DNA of 64,000 bases from Burkholderiales bacterium. GTDB lineage: Bacteria; Pseudomonadota; Gammaproteobacteria; Burkholderiales; Burkholderiaceae_D. The DNA is taken from assembly GCA_016177875.1 (NCBI GenBank), contig JACOUL010000055.1, positions 1 to 64,000 on the forward strand. Direction: 5' to 3'. Of the stretch, positions 33,656 through 43,260 are shown piece after piece; position 1 is the stretch's first letter, and every line of letters starts with the position of its first letter. A program made the translations under genes and the position numbers. The notes below the pieces were generated by a model. That model saw only the letters and a program-made list of their open reading frames with translations. It was not told where the DNA came from and searched no databases.

Positions 33656-34324
33656 CTAGTTAGGCCGGCTTCTTGGGTGCGGTTTTGTGGTGGGGGGTAG
33701 AGATTTCAAATTCGGCAGCGCAGGATTGCGATAACTTTCCATCAGCCTGGCGAAACCGTTGTGCGCGCGCGCCACGCTATCGGGCCGTTTGATAAAGCGC
33801 GCATCGTGATGCAGCGCCAATATCAAGCCATACATTTCAAATACCAGCTGTTCGGGATCGGCGTCGGGCCGCAAATGCCCCATGTCGACCGATTGCTGCA
33901 CGCAACGGCGCAATGCTTGCTGCCAAGCCGTCACCATCTTCGCCAATTCTTCGCGGATCGCGCCGGGCCGGTCATCGTATTCGACGGCACCGCTGATATA
34001 AATACAGCCTGAAGCAATTTCAACTGTCACGCGCTTGACCCAGCGTGCGAACATTTCTTGTAACCGCGGCAGACCGCGCGGCTCTTTTAAGCTAGGATAA
34101 AAAATCTCTTGCTCGAAATGGTGGTTGTATAAATTGAGTACCGCAATCTGCAAATCCTCGCGCGAACCGAAATGGGCGAACACGCCGGACTTGCTCATGT
34201 TCATGCGGTCCGCAAGCGAACCGATGGTCAAGCCCTCCAAGCCGTCGCGGCTAGCCATATCCAGCGCCACTTCCAAGATGGCGGCGCGGGTCATTTCGCC
34301 TTTACGCAGGGATTTGGATGCCAT
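33656..34324 (-). CDS. TetR family regulator of the beta-oxidation operon
   Basis: 222 residues with the TetR HTH (about 10-55: RAAILEVALDMASRDGLEGLTIGSLADRMNMSKSGVFAHFGSREDL). ATG at 34324 is chosen because the preceding 28 codons of the open frame run through the palindromic operator region. It is the first gene of the operon with the acyl-CoA dehydrogenase and is divergent from the YhgE/Pip gene over a 22-bp palindrome. By context it senses acyl-CoA or a fatty acid and represses itself and perhaps the efflux-like gene (inference). Confidence 0.92.
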   Translation of the reverse strand: MASKSLRKGEMTRAAILEVALDMASRDGLEGLTIGSLADRMNMSKSGVFAHFGSREDLQIAVLNLYNHHFEQEIFYPSLKEPRGLPRLQEMFARWVKRVTVEIASGCIYISGAVEYDDRPGAIREELAKMVTAWQQALRRCVQQSVDMGHLRPDADPEQLVFEMYGLILALHHDARFIKRPDSVARAHNGFARLMESYRNPALPNLKSLPPTTKPHPRSRPN

Positions 34325-34364
34325 ATCGAATTGCCAATTAAATACCCAAAAGGACGGCAAGAAA

Positions 34365-34386
34365 TAATCGTACGATCGTACTATTA
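34365..34386. promoter_or_regulatory. 22-bp palindrome (putative TetR operator)
   Basis: The site has a perfect 12-bp core GTACGATCGTAC and TAAT/ATTA outer arms, with only one mismatched pair, in the 175-bp divergent region between tetR (ATG 34324) and the YhgE/Pip gene (ATG 34500). Size and symmetry suit a TetR dimer. Binding is inferred from position. Confidence 0.7.
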
Positions 34387-34499
34387 TGCATCCGCTGGCA
34401 AATGTCAAACAGAGTTTTCAGCCCTTCGCCTCGAAAGAGACGAAAGTTTCACCTAAGGCACGCATGCCATAATTGCCACCCTTTTTCGCAGGTATTCCG

Positions 34500-36515
34500 A
34501 TGAAGTCCTTCAGATCGAGCTGTCTTGCCATTCTGCGATTGGAAAAAGGCATGTTGCGCCGTTACCCCAAGCTGCGCCTTGCCGCCTTCGGCTCCTTGTT
34601 TATTCCTGCGCTCTACACGCTTATTTATCTATCGAGCGTGTGGGACCCCAATTCCAAAACTTCCGCGCTGCCGGTCGGCATCGTTAACCAAGACGCGGGC
34701 ATCCGCTATCGTGATCAAGTGGTCAATGTCGGCAATGAGCTGATCCGCGAATTGGAAAAGAAAGAAGCGTTCGGTTATCGGTATTTCACCGACCCGGAAG
34801 TTGCGCGTCGGCGCGTCCGTACCGGCGACCTCGCGTTCGCACTGATTATTCCGCCGGCCTTTAGCGAACATGCCGTTCCCGGCTCCGAATCCGGGGCGGC
34901 CAAACTCATTATTTACACATCGGAAGGCAACGACTACACCAGCGCCGGCTTTGCCAAACGCTTTGCGCCGGAAATTGCGCACCGCGTCAATGAAGCCTTA
35001 AATGAAAAACGATGGGAACTCGTGCTGACGTCGGCCGGCAGCTCACAAAGTCTCGCACGATTAAAGGAAGGCGTCGCGCAACTGCGCTCGGGAGCAGGCG
35101 AACTTCACCACGGATTAAGCAACGCAAGCAAAGGAGCAGCCGACTTGGCGCAAGGCTCTGCGCAAACGTATGAAGGCAGCAAGCGCCTGGAGTCCGGCGC
35201 CAAAGAATTAAGTACCAATGTAGTTCAGCTCGGCACGGGCATCAAATAAGCCGGCAGCGCGATAAAGTCAATGGATGCCAAGCGACCTAACGACGCCGAA
35301 TTAAAGGCATTAAAAGAAGGGGCGCGTGAACTAGCCGAAGGCCAGCAGGAATTAGGCAAAGGCTTGGCTCAATTGACAGCCGGCGGCCATCGGCTGACGG
35401 AAGGATTTGTCCAGCTCCAGGATGCCACGAGCGGCATGTTATTGGGCGGCGAACGTGTTTCCGAAGCAGCTTCCGAACTACACGGCGGCGCCACTCAATT
35501 AACGGCGGGATTAGAAAAGGCGCAAGCAGCGAACATGAGTCTCACTGCCGGCGCCGCGCGAATCGACGAAGGCGTCGGCAAATTGACGGAGGGTGTCGGC
35601 AGAGCCGGAGGCACCATGCAATCGATCGCCTCGAAAATTCCGGAGGATGCCAAGATCGACGCACTGAACACCGGGGCGAAACAAATGGCCAGCGGCTCAA
35701 CGCAGCTTGCGAACAGCGCGCATCGCTTGCATGACGGAACAACTGCCTTAGCTTCCGGCCTCAAGCAATTGAACGAGGGGTCAGGGCGCTTATCGTCCGG
35801 ATTAAATGCCATCGCCGCTTCTTTGCCGACGCAAGTCAACGAGATGGAAGGCACGGCGCCCGGCCTGGCAAACTCGGTGGTGCCGTCGGTCGAAGTCGCC
35901 GCGCCGGTGGCGAATAACGGCACCGGCTTTGCGCCGGGCTTCATTACGCTGGCACTTTGGGTAGGCGCAGTGATGACCGCGTTTCTATTTCAATTCAATC
36001 GGATTCCGGCATCGCAAAAAGGCGCCCCGCGCATTTCTTATGTCCTCGGCAAACTTGTCATACCGGTCTGCATCGTGTTGCTGCAAGCGGAAGTCATGTT
36101 TCTTACCCTGATCTACGTTTTACACGTGCATGTCCCGGACGTTTATACATTTTTGCTCACCCTGGCAACCGCCTCATTAGTCTTTCTTTTGGTGGTGATG
36201 GCGCTGGTGCGTTTGCTGGGCGATCTGGGAAAGTTCGCTGCGGTGTTTCTGTTGATCGTTCAGCTGTCCGCTGCCGGCAGTCTGATGCCGATCGAATTAA
36301 CCGGAAAATTCTTCCAGGTTATCCATCCTTATCTGCCCTTCACTTGGGTGGTACGCGCATTTCGTGCAGTGATGTTCGGCGCCTTCGACGGCGATTGGAT
36401 GTCCGCGTGGTTGATTATCATCGGCATCGGCGGCATCGCCTTGTTGATTGCTCTCTTTGCTTGGCAATGGAAATTCGTCCGCGAAGAAGATTACCGGCCG
36501 CCCGTGGAAATTTAA
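34500..36515 (+). pseudogene. YhgE/Pip-type ABC-2-like membrane protein, interrupted by one in-frame TAA
   Basis: Two open parts in the same frame, 34500-35249 and 35250-36515, together give about 670 codons and match the YhgE/Pip layout: an N-terminal TM helix (LAAFGSLFIPALYTLIYLSS), an extracytoplasmic domain with VGIVNQDAG, a long L..G...L repeat region (about 185-460) and five to six C-terminal TM helices. The break is a single TAA at 35247-35249 inside the repeat region, with no change of frame. An ATG at 35271 could restart translation but has no Shine-Dalgarno. YhgE proteins are export-like membrane proteins of unclear substrate. Divergent from tetR. Nonsense mutation is likeliest; sequencing error or readthrough cannot be excluded. 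Confidence 0.8.
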
Positions 36516-36880
36516 AGTTGATCGAGCCGGCGGCGATCTCGTTTCGTGGGCCGCCCCTTGATCGCCGCGCCCGGTTCGCGGAATAGTTTGCGGCGTTCCG
36601 CTTCTTGCTGCCGCTTGACGATACTGGCGTCGGTTTCCGCGTAGAGCGTTTGCGCCACCGCAGCCGGGCCGCGCACATCCGACAGGCCCTGCACCACCAC
36701 TTCCCATTCGGTCGAGCCATTGTCGATAGTAAGAATATCGCCGACCTTAACGCTGCGCGCCGGTTTGATTCGTTCGGAATTAATACGAACACGTCCGGCG
36801 TCGACCGCATCCGTTGCCAATGAGCGTGTTTTGAAAAAACGCGCTGCCCACAGCCATTTATCTATACGAACCGATTCCAT
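36512..36880 (-). CDS. hslR: S4-domain RNA-binding heat-shock protein 15 family
   Basis: 122 residues. The S4 RNA-binding domain (about 1-65) reads RIDKWLWAARFFKTRSLATDAVDAGRVRINSERIKPARSVKVGD, the Hsp15 signature, followed by a basic tail (KGRPTKRDRRRLDQL). Hsp15 binds free 50S subunits carrying stalled nascent chains. ATG 36880 is used; an ATG two codons upstream (36886) is equally possible, neither has a good Shine-Dalgarno. The stop overlaps the stop of the convergent YhgE-type gene by 4 nt. It follows clsB on the same strand after about 10 bp. Confidence 0.9.
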   Translation of the reverse strand: MESVRIDKWLWAARFFKTRSLATDAVDAGRVRINSERIKPARSVKVGDILTIDNGSTEWEVVVQGLSDVRGPAAVAQTLYAETDASIVKRQQEAERRKLFREPGAAIKGRPTKRDRRRLDQL

Positions 36881-36890
36881 CGTCATGACT

Positions 36891-38054
36891 TTATGAGTAA
36901 GTGCGCCACGCAATGATGCGCATCGTGGCTTTATATATCTGATACATGGTTTCGTAAAACACGCGCTTGTACCAGGGGATGTTAACGAAATCTTCCAGCT
37001 GCATCGGCACACCGTCCGCCATCGCACGTTCGATGTGTTCGCGCAAGGCGACGGCAAATGCGATATCGCGCACGACGACGTTTGCTTCATGATTGATGAG
37101 CAAACTAAAACCGTCGTAGTTGCTTGAGCCAACGGTCGCCCATTCGTCGTCGATGACGCCTACTTTGCCGTGCAGCTGGGTCTTACGATATTCAACGATC
37201 CTCACGCCGCTTTTCAGCAGCTTGGGGTAATACGAACGCGTGACGGCATCGAGCAATCGAAACTGGCCTACGCCCAACACGAGCGTGACATCGACACCGC
37301 GCGCCGCCGCCGCCGCCAGCGCTACCCGCAGCTTGCGGCCCGGCGCAAAATAGGGATTCGCAAGCCAGGCACTTTTTTTGGCGTGCCCCAGTGCTTGCAG
37401 ATACGCGCGTTGAATTGTGCGGCGATTACGCAGGTTGTCGCGCACCACTAAACCGGCCATCGCGGGTTCGCCCATGTCCAGTGCCGCATGAAGTCGAACG
37501 TGCCGCAACAGTTCCCAGCGCAAGCGCAAATTGAGCCGACCCATGCGTGCCCATTGCGCTTCGACTTCCCGATGTATCGTCGCCACCAAGGGGCCGATAA
37601 TTTTCACGGCAAAGTCCCAGCGCGGCGCCGGCAAAAGCACGGACTGATCTTCATCGTCGTGCAAGTCATGATTAATATTCAGTCCGCCGACAAATGCAAC
37701 ATGCCTGTCGACCACGCAGAGCTTGCGATGCGTTCGCGTTATGCCATGCATAAACCACGGATTAAAAATCCGGCAGTGCACGCCGGCCTGTTGCAGTTCT
37801 TGTTTCAAGCGTTTGGATTGAGCGTTACCGCTGCCATGCCAATCGACAATGACATTGACCACGACGCCGCGCGCCGCCGCGCGCCGCAGCGCTCCCTTAA
37901 TTTGTTCGCCGGTTTCGTCTCCGGCAAAAATATACGTTTCAAGGTAGATCTCGACTTTGGCGGCCTCGAATGCTTCTTCTAAAGCAGGAAAATATTCCGC
38001 CCCGCAATGGAGTAGCGCGATGTTGTTATCGGCGGTAAATGTTACCGAACGCAT
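36891..38054 (-). CDS. clsB: Cardiolipin synthase B family phospholipase D protein
   Basis: 387 residues, two PLD domains with both HKD motifs: HRKLCVVDRHVAFVGGLN (about 111-128) and HGKVGVIDDEWATVGSSNYD (about 294-313). No N-terminal TM pair, as in ClsB (YbhO). Catalyses cardiolipin formation by phosphatidyl transfer at the inner membrane. The gene upstream encodes an endonuclease/exonuclease/phosphatase protein, the same pair as E. coli ybhO-ybhP, which supports the ClsB call over other PLD enzymes. 13-bp spacer; co-transcribed with hslR downstream. Confidence 0.9.
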   Translation of the reverse strand: MRSVTFTADNNIALLHCGAEYFPALEEAFEAAKVEIYLETYIFAGDETGEQIKGALRRAAARGVVVNVIVDWHGSGNAQSKRLKQELQQAGVHCRIFNPWFMHGITRTHRKLCVVDRHVAFVGGLNINHDLHDDEDQSVLLPAPRWDFAVKIIGPLVATIHREVEAQWARMGRLNLRLRWELLRHVRLHAALDMGEPAMAGLVVRDNLRNRRTIQRAYLQALGHAKKSAWLANPYFAPGRKLRVALAAAAARGVDVTLVLGVGQFRLLDAVTRSYYPKLLKSGVRIVEYRKTQLHGKVGVIDDEWATVGSSNYDGFSLLINHEANVVVRDIAFAVALREHIERAMADGVPMQLEDFVNIPWYKRVFYETMYQIYKATMRIIAWRTYS

Positions 38055-38067
38055 GTAAGAAAGTCTC

Positions 38068-38859
38068 TCACAAATGCAAAGTTGCTATCAGCGGCGCATG
38101 GTCGGAAAGTTTTGCCCATAAGGCGCCATGCAAGACTTGCGCCGTCTCGACATAAAAGCCGCGAGCATAGATGCGATCGAGTTGGAGAATAGGCATAGCG
38201 GCCGGGAAGGTACGCGCCGGCTGAATTTTTGGGCCGCGGCCGCGCAATTGACGAATGTAACTACCGAAGCCGCGTGCCGATAATTTGGCATCGAATACTT
38301 CTAATACGCCTAAGCTGCCGCACAACGCTTCGCTTAATTGATTGCTCCAGTCATTGAAGTCGCCGGCAATGACCACGGGTGCTGTCGGCGGCGCCAGTTT
38401 GATGACAGCTTCAATCAATGCTTCGGTTTGGCGCTTGCGGCTGCCTGCGAATAATCCTAGGTGAACGACGAAGCAATGCACTTCGGTTTCCCCTAACTGC
38501 ACGACGCAATGCAAAATGCCGCGCTGTTCAAAAGCATGATCCGAGACATCTTGATTGCGCGAGGAAATAATAGGATAGGCGCTCAACAAGGCATTACCAT
38601 GATGACCATGGTCGTAGACGGCGTTCATCCCATAAGCCACGTGATGCGATTCACCTGCAAGAAAGGCATGTTGTCCTTGTTCAGGCCAATTCGCCGCATG
38701 CTTGGCGGCCAAAATATCATGCCGCCCTTGCACTTCCTGCAAGAACAAAATATCGGCGTTGAGTGAAGCAATCGCTTGTTTCAACGCATGAATACGGGGT
38801 CGGCTGCCGATCGCGGACACGCCTTTATGAATATTGTAGGTGGCAATGCGAAGTCTCAT
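38068..38859 (-). CDS. Endonuclease/exonuclease/phosphatase family protein (YbhP-like)
   Basis: 263 residues of the EEP superfamily: LRIATYNIHKGVSAIGSRPR, the metal-binding Glu in LFLQEVQG, VIAGDFNDW (Asp/Asn) and C-terminal SDHAPL with the catalytic His. No signal peptide. The sub-group YbhP accompanies clsB in many proteobacteria; the true substrate (phospholipid headgroup, sphingomyelinase-like, or nucleic acid) is not known. Located 13 bp before clsB on the same strand. Confidence 0.88.
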   Translation of the reverse strand: MRLRIATYNIHKGVSAIGSRPRIHALKQAIASLNADILFLQEVQGRHDILAAKHAANWPEQGQHAFLAGESHHVAYGMNAVYDHGHHGNALLSAYPIISSRNQDVSDHAFEQRGILHCVVQLGETEVHCFVVHLGLFAGSRKRQTEALIEAVIKLAPPTAPVVIAGDFNDWSNQLSEALCGSLGVLEVFDAKLSARGFGSYIRQLRGRGPKIQPARTFPAAMPILQLDRIYARGFYVETAQVLHGALWAKLSDHAPLIATLHL

Positions 38860-38889
38860 GCGGACTATTGTAGCCCCGCATCCGCTTGT

Positions 38890-39354
38890 TCAGCGCATGG
38901 CGTAACGCGGCAATTGCAAAATTGCCTCGGCATTCGAAGGAGAAAAACACCGGTCGGCCGCCTCCCGGTACGGTAGCCATAGGTAATGAAGATGTTCGCG
39001 CGGATTCAGCGTGATCTCCGTGCCGTCCGACACGAGCAAACCGAATACATGTTCCGTATTTTTCGTAATTCCAGGCGCATAACGGTGGCGCCAGACGGGA
39101 TAGATTTCATACACGTTGGATAAATGCCAGTCGCGCAAATGCGTGCCGGGCACCAATTCCATCCCAATTCTTATCCCGGTTTCTTCCCATACTTCGCGTA
39201 TCGCCGTCGTTTCCAAAGGCTCGTCGGGCAAGTCCTTGGATCCAGTCACGGATTGCCAAAAACCCGGCTTATCCGCGCGCTCAATCAGTAATACGTCTAA
39301 TTCCGCGGTGTAAATCACCACCAAGACCGATTCGGGAATTTTGTATGGCTTCAT
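38890..39354 (-). CDS. nudB: Dihydroneopterin triphosphate diphosphatase NudB (Nudix)
   Basis: 154 residues. The Nudix box G-x5-E-x7-REUxEExGU is seen as GSKDLPDEPLETTAIREVWEETGI (about 38-61). The C-terminal EHLHYLWLPYREAADRCFS is characteristic of NudB (NtpA), which removes pyrophosphate from dihydroneopterin triphosphate in folate synthesis. In related genomes nudB lies directly downstream of aspS; here a divergent-strand NHL-repeat gene separates the two. First gene of the leftward nudB - EEP - clsB - hslR group. Confidence 0.9.
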   Translation of the reverse strand: MKPYKIPESVLVVIYTAELDVLLIERADKPGFWQSVTGSKDLPDEPLETTAIREVWEETGIRIGMELVPGTHLRDWHLSNVYEIYPVWRHRYAPGITKNTEHVFGLLVSDGTEITLNPREHLHYLWLPYREAADRCFSPSNAEAILQLPRYAMR

Positions 39355-39438
39355 AAATAGCTAAAAGGCAGACAAGGCGAGCGATAAAACCTCGCGATGA
39401 TACGCGCTCTCAGGTTTTCCCTTACGCAAAATTACTAG

Positions 39439-39467
39439 TTGAAATTTATTGCGTTGCACAATAAAAT
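39439..39467 (+). promoter_or_regulatory. Sigma70-like promoter for the NHL-repeat gene
   Basis: -35 TTGAAA at 39439-39444 and -10 TAAAAT at 39462-39467 with the optimal 17-bp spacer, about 37 bp before the ATG at 39505; GGGAG lies 5 nt before that ATG. The surrounding bases are AT-rich compared with the genes on both sides. Confidence 0.6.
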
Positions 39468-39504
39468 TGTCAAAAAATTAATTTAAACAACTCTGGGAGT
39501 TTTT

Positions 39505-41370
39505 ATGAACGGCTTTACCTCTTTTTGGACACGCCTACGCGTGTTCGCTTTCCTTTGCGTCTACATAGGCATTGCCTCGTATGCTCATGCCGAAAACTAT
39601 ATCGGCAGTTGGGGCGACAAATCGGATACCTGGAGCGAGGTTTATCTCAATTCTCCGGTGACCCTGGCCATCGATGGTGCAGGCCAGCTCTACGTTGCTG
39701 ACATGGGCAATAGTCGCATCGTCAAATTTGCAGTCACATCCACGTCTCAAGGCTTGCAAACCAAGCTGTTGGCACGCATCGGCGCGCCAGGCAGTTTAGC
39801 CGGTCAGTTCAGTTTGCCCTTTGGTGTCGCGATCGACAAGAAAGGCAACCTCGTGGTGGCCGATACTGCCAACTACCGCATCCAACAATTAAATGCCTAT
39901 GGCTCGCCGATACGCAGCTGGGGCAAACAAGGCACGGGCAACGGCCAATTCGGCATGCCGCGCGAAATCGCCATCGATAGCGCCAATCGCTATTTCGTGA
40001 CGGACGAATACAATCACCGCGTGCAAGTATTCGATGCCAACGGCACTTACCTGTATCAGTTCGGCACATTCGGTTCCGGCCAGGGCCAACTGCGCATGCC
40101 GCAAGGCATTGCTATCGACAGCAAGAATCGCGTCTACGTCGCCGATACCTTTAATCACCGCATTCAAATTCTAACGTCGACCGGCCAATTCATCGGCCAA
40201 ATCGGCAGCGGCAACTGCGCCGACACTAACGTCGAATTTTGTTACCCGCGCGGCGTAGGTATCGATGCCTCCGGCAATCTCTACGTTGCCGACACTTACA
40301 ACCACAAGGTCAAAAAATATTCGCCGACGCAGCAATACCTTGCCACCACCGGCGGCTACGGCAGCCTCAGTTTTCCCAACTCATTGAAAATCGCCGGCAC
40401 CGGCGTCTACTACGTCACCGATACCGGCAACAGCCAAGTCGTGCGTTTCGATGAAACCGCAACCGGCACCACCTCCAAAGTCGTGCTCGGCATGGTGCGC
40501 GGCGCCGATGGTCAATTCCGTGAACCGAGCAATATTGCAATCAGCCCGGATGGCAAGTTTTATGTCAGCGACCGCTTAAATCATCGTATTCAAATTTTCG
40601 ATAAGAACGGCACCCTGCTTGCAAAAATAGGCAAGAACGGCAGCGGCGGCATAGCTAACGCCGGCAACCAAGCCGGCGAATTCCATCAACCCAGCCAAGT
40701 TGCATTCGATGCCAAAGGCCGCATCTTCGTCGCGGATAGCTTCAACAGCCGCGTGCAGGTATTCGACGCGAGCGGCAAGTTCGTCGCCAGTTTCGGCGGC
40801 TATGGCTTCGGCGGCGGCAAGTTCGTCATACCGATGGGTATCGCGATCGACAATGCCGGCAATGTGTTCGTCACCGACTGGGGTCTGTCGACTATCAGCA
40901 AGTTCGACGCCAATCTGCAATTCGTAAAAACCTGGGGTAGTTACGGCAACGGCGACGGGCAATTGAATCGGCCCATCGAATTGTCAGTGGATGCGAATGG
41001 CAATGTCTATGTAGCCGATACGCGCAACGGCCGTGTACAAAAATTCGATAACAATGGCGTACTCTTGACCAAGTGGGGCACCAATCAAGGTGTTGCCAAC
41101 GTCGATGCCCTCAAGAATTGGGGCACGGGTGCCGGCGAGCTCTTCATGCCGCAAGGCGTCAAGGTAGCCGGCAACGTTGTCTATGTCGCGGATACCTCCA
41201 ACAACCGCATGCAGAAATTCGACCTGCAAGGCAAATACTTGGGCCAATGGGGAATGTTCAGCGGTTCATACAATGGCTTCTTCGGCCCGACTTCGGTTGC
41301 GGTGGATGCATCCGGCAATAGCTACGTCGTCGATCTGCTGTTGCAAAAAGTGAAGCGCTTCGCACCTTGA
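39505..41370 (+). CDS. Secreted NHL-repeat beta-propeller protein
   Basis: 621 residues with a signal peptide (ends IGIASYAHA before ENYIGSW). I count 12 NHL units of the form (V/I)AID..GN.YVADT.N.R(V/I)Q.F, for example IAIDSKNRVYVADTFNHRIQ and VAFDAKGRIFVADSFNSRVQ, which would form two six-bladed propellers. GSWG/GKWGT-like blades (FGSWG.GQL..P) alternate regularly. No enzymatic motif; propellers of this kind bind proteins or glycans in the periplasm or outside the cell. It has its own promoter and a terminator, and sits on the opposite strand between aspS and nudB. Confidence 0.88.
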   Translation: MNGFTSFWTRLRVFAFLCVYIGIASYAHAENYIGSWGDKSDTWSEVYLNSPVTLAIDGAGQLYVADMGNSRIVKFAVTSTSQGLQTKLLARIGAPGSLAGQFSLPFGVAIDKKGNLVVADTANYRIQQLNAYGSPIRSWGKQGTGNGQFGMPREIAIDSANRYFVTDEYNHRVQVFDANGTYLYQFGTFGSGQGQLRMPQGIAIDSKNRVYVADTFNHRIQILTSTGQFIGQIGSGNCADTNVEFCYPRGVGIDASGNLYVADTYNHKVKKYSPTQQYLATTGGYGSLSFPNSLKIAGTGVYYVTDTGNSQVVRFDETATGTTSKVVLGMVRGADGQFREPSNIAISPDGKFYVSDRLNHRIQIFDKNGTLLAKIGKNGSGGIANAGNQAGEFHQPSQVAFDAKGRIFVADSFNSRVQVFDASGKFVASFGGYGFGGGKFVIPMGIAIDNAGNVFVTDWGLSTISKFDANLQFVKTWGSYGNGDGQLNRPIELSVDANGNVYVADTRNGRVQKFDNNGVLLTKWGTNQGVANVDALKNWGTGAGELFMPQGVKVAGNVVYVADTSNNRMQKFDLQGKYLGQWGMFSGSYNGFFGPTSVAVDASGNSYVVDLLLQKVKRFAP

Positions 41371-41390
41371 TCGAAGAACGTCGTCAATAA

Positions 41391-41417
41391 AAAAGGGCGC
41401 GGAATCCGCGCCCTTTT
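41391..41417. terminator. Bidirectional terminator between NHL gene and aspS
   Basis: AAAAGGGCGCGGA (41391-41403) is the exact complement of TCCGCGCCCTTTT (41405-41417). The GC-rich stem is bounded by A-run and T-run, so it can end transcription from both the NHL gene (+) and the convergent aspS (-). Confidence 0.9.
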
Positions 41418-41433
41418 GCTTTGCTCGAATGGC

Positions 41434-43239
41434 TTATGCTTTGATCACCGGCTCGGCGGCGCGCAAGCGGATGTGCAATTCACGCAACTGCTTCTCGTCG
41501 ACCGGCGACGGCGCTTGCGTGAGCAAGCATTGCGCGCGCTGGGTCTTGGGGAAAGCAATCACGTCGCGAATCGATTCGGCGCCGGTCATCATGGTGACGA
41601 TACGGTCCAGGCCGAATGCGAGACCACCGTGCGGCGGCGCACCGTATTGCAACGCGTCGAGCAAGAAGCCGAACTTGAGCTTGGCTTCTTCGGCATCGAT
41701 CTTCAATGCGCGGAATACCTTGCTCTGCACCTCGGCGCGATGGATACGAACTGATCCGCCGCCCAATTCCCAACCGTTCAACACCATGTCGTATGCCTTG
41801 GCGATGGCCTTGCCGGGATTGGTTTCCAAAAAGTCTTCATGGCCGTCTTTGGGCGAAGTAAACGGATGATGCGCCGCCACGTAGCGCTGGTCGTCTTCAT
41901 CGAATTCGAACATCGGGAAGTCGATCACCCACAACGGACGCCAGGCATCCTCGAACAAACCATTCTTTTTGCCGAAGTCGCTATGGCCGATCTTCACGCG
42001 CAGCGCGCCGATTGCATCGTTGACGATCTTGGCCTTGTCGGCGCCGAAGAAAATCAAGTCGCCGTCTTGCGCGCCGGTTAGCTCAAGAATCTTGGTAAGT
42101 GCGGCATCGTGAATGTTCTTGACGATCGGCGACTGCAAGCCGTCGCGGCCCTTGGCTTTCTCATTGACCTTGATATAGGCCAAGCCCTTGGCACCGTAAA
42201 TTGCCACGAATTGTGTATAAGCGTCGATTTCGGAACGCGGCATCGCGCCGCCGCCAGGCACACGCAAACCGACCACCCGGCCGCCTTCCATGTTGGCAGC
42301 GCCGGAGAACACCTTGAAGTCGACGTCCTTCATTACATCGGTCAAATCAGTGAACTGGAGTTTCACGCGCATGTCCGGCTTATCCGAGCCGTACAGACCC
42401 ATGGCTTCAGCGTACTGCATGACCGGGAACGGGTTCGGCAAATCGATGTCCAGCACATTCTTGAATACGCCGCGAATCATGCCTTCGAATAAATCGCGAA
42501 TTTCCTGCTCGTTCATAAATGAAGTTTCGCAGTCGATCTGGGTGAATTCCGGCTGGCGATCGGCGCGCAAGTCTTCATCGCGGAAGCACTTGGTAATCTG
42601 GTAGTAACGGTCGAAGTTGGCAACCATCAGCAATTGCTTGAACAATTGCGGCGACTGCGGCAGCGCGAAGAAATTGCCGGCGTTGACGCGCGACGGCACC
42701 AGGTAATCGCGCGCGCCTTCCGGGGTCGACTTGGTCAACATCGGCGTTTCGATATCGATGAAGCCGTTGGCATCCAAAAACTTGCGCACTTCCATCGTCA
42801 CCTTGTAGCGCAGCATCAGGTTGTATTGCATTTGCGGACGACGCAAGTCGAGCACACGATGCGTTAAGCGCGTGGTCTCGGACAAGTTGTCGTCGTCGAG
42901 CTGGAACGGCGGCGTCACCGACGGATTCAAGACTTCCAAATCCTGGCACAAGACTTCGATCTTGCCCGACTTCAGGTTGGCATTGGTGGTGCCTTCCGGG
43001 CGATGACGCACCAGGCCGGTAATACGCAAACAAAATTCATTGCGAACGCTTTCGGCTTTCTTGAACACATCGGCGCGATCCGGATCGCACACGATTTGCA
43101 CCAAGCCTTCGCGATCGCGCAAATCGATGAAGATCACGCCGCCGTGGTCGCGCCGCCGATGCACCCAGCCGCACAGGCTGACGGTTTGGCCGAGAAGCGC
43201 CTCGGTAACGAGGCCGCAATAATGTGTACGCATAGACAT
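41434..43239 (-). CDS. aspS: Aspartyl-tRNA synthetase
   Basis: 601 residues, class II synthetase. It starts [17 protein letters not shown] with the OB-fold anticodon domain (about 1-110: [20 protein letters not shown]), motif 2 ([20 protein letters not shown]), the bacterial GAD insertion (about 290-430) and motif 3 ([15 protein letters not shown]). Many betaproteobacterial AspRS enzymes are non-discriminating (charge tRNA-Asn too); the sequence alone does not settle this. An in-frame extension to 43260 is rejected as it abuts the DUF502 stop codon. Downstream of fmdB and DUF502 genes in one leftward group. Confidence 0.97.
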   Translation of the reverse strand: MSMRTHYCGLVTEALLGQTVSLCGWVHRRRDHGGVIFIDLRDREGLVQIVCDPDRADVFKKAESVRNEFCLRITGLVRHRPEGTTNANLKSGKIEVLCQDLEVLNPSVTPPFQLDDDNLSETTRLTHRVLDLRRPQMQYNLMLRYKVTMEVRKFLDANGFIDIETPMLTKSTPEGARDYLVPSRVNAGNFFALPQSPQLFKQLLMVANFDRYYQITKCFRDEDLRADRQPEFTQIDCETSFMNEQEIRDLFEGMIRGVFKNVLDIDLPNPFPVMQYAEAMGLYGSDKPDMRVKLQFTDLTDVMKDVDFKVFSGAANMEGGRVVGLRVPGGGAMPRSEIDAYTQFVAIYGAKGLAYIKVNEKAKGRDGLQSPIVKNIHDAALTKILELTGAQDGDLIFFGADKAKIVNDAIGALRVKIGHSDFGKKNGLFEDAWRPLWVIDFPMFEFDEDDQRYVAAHHPFTSPKDGHEDFLETNPGKAIAKAYDMVLNGWELGGGSVRIHRAEVQSKVFRALKIDAEEAKLKFGFLLDALQYGAPPHGGLAFGLDRIVTMMTGAESIRDVIAFPKTQRAQCLLTQAPSPVDEKQLRELHIRLRAAEPVIKA

Positions 43240-43260
43240 AAGTTCAGGTTCCAGGATCAA

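Noticed and set aside
35240..35280. Programmed frameshift in the YhgE/Pip-type gene
   Set aside because: Both parts are in the same frame; only a stop codon separates them, and there is no slippery sequence.
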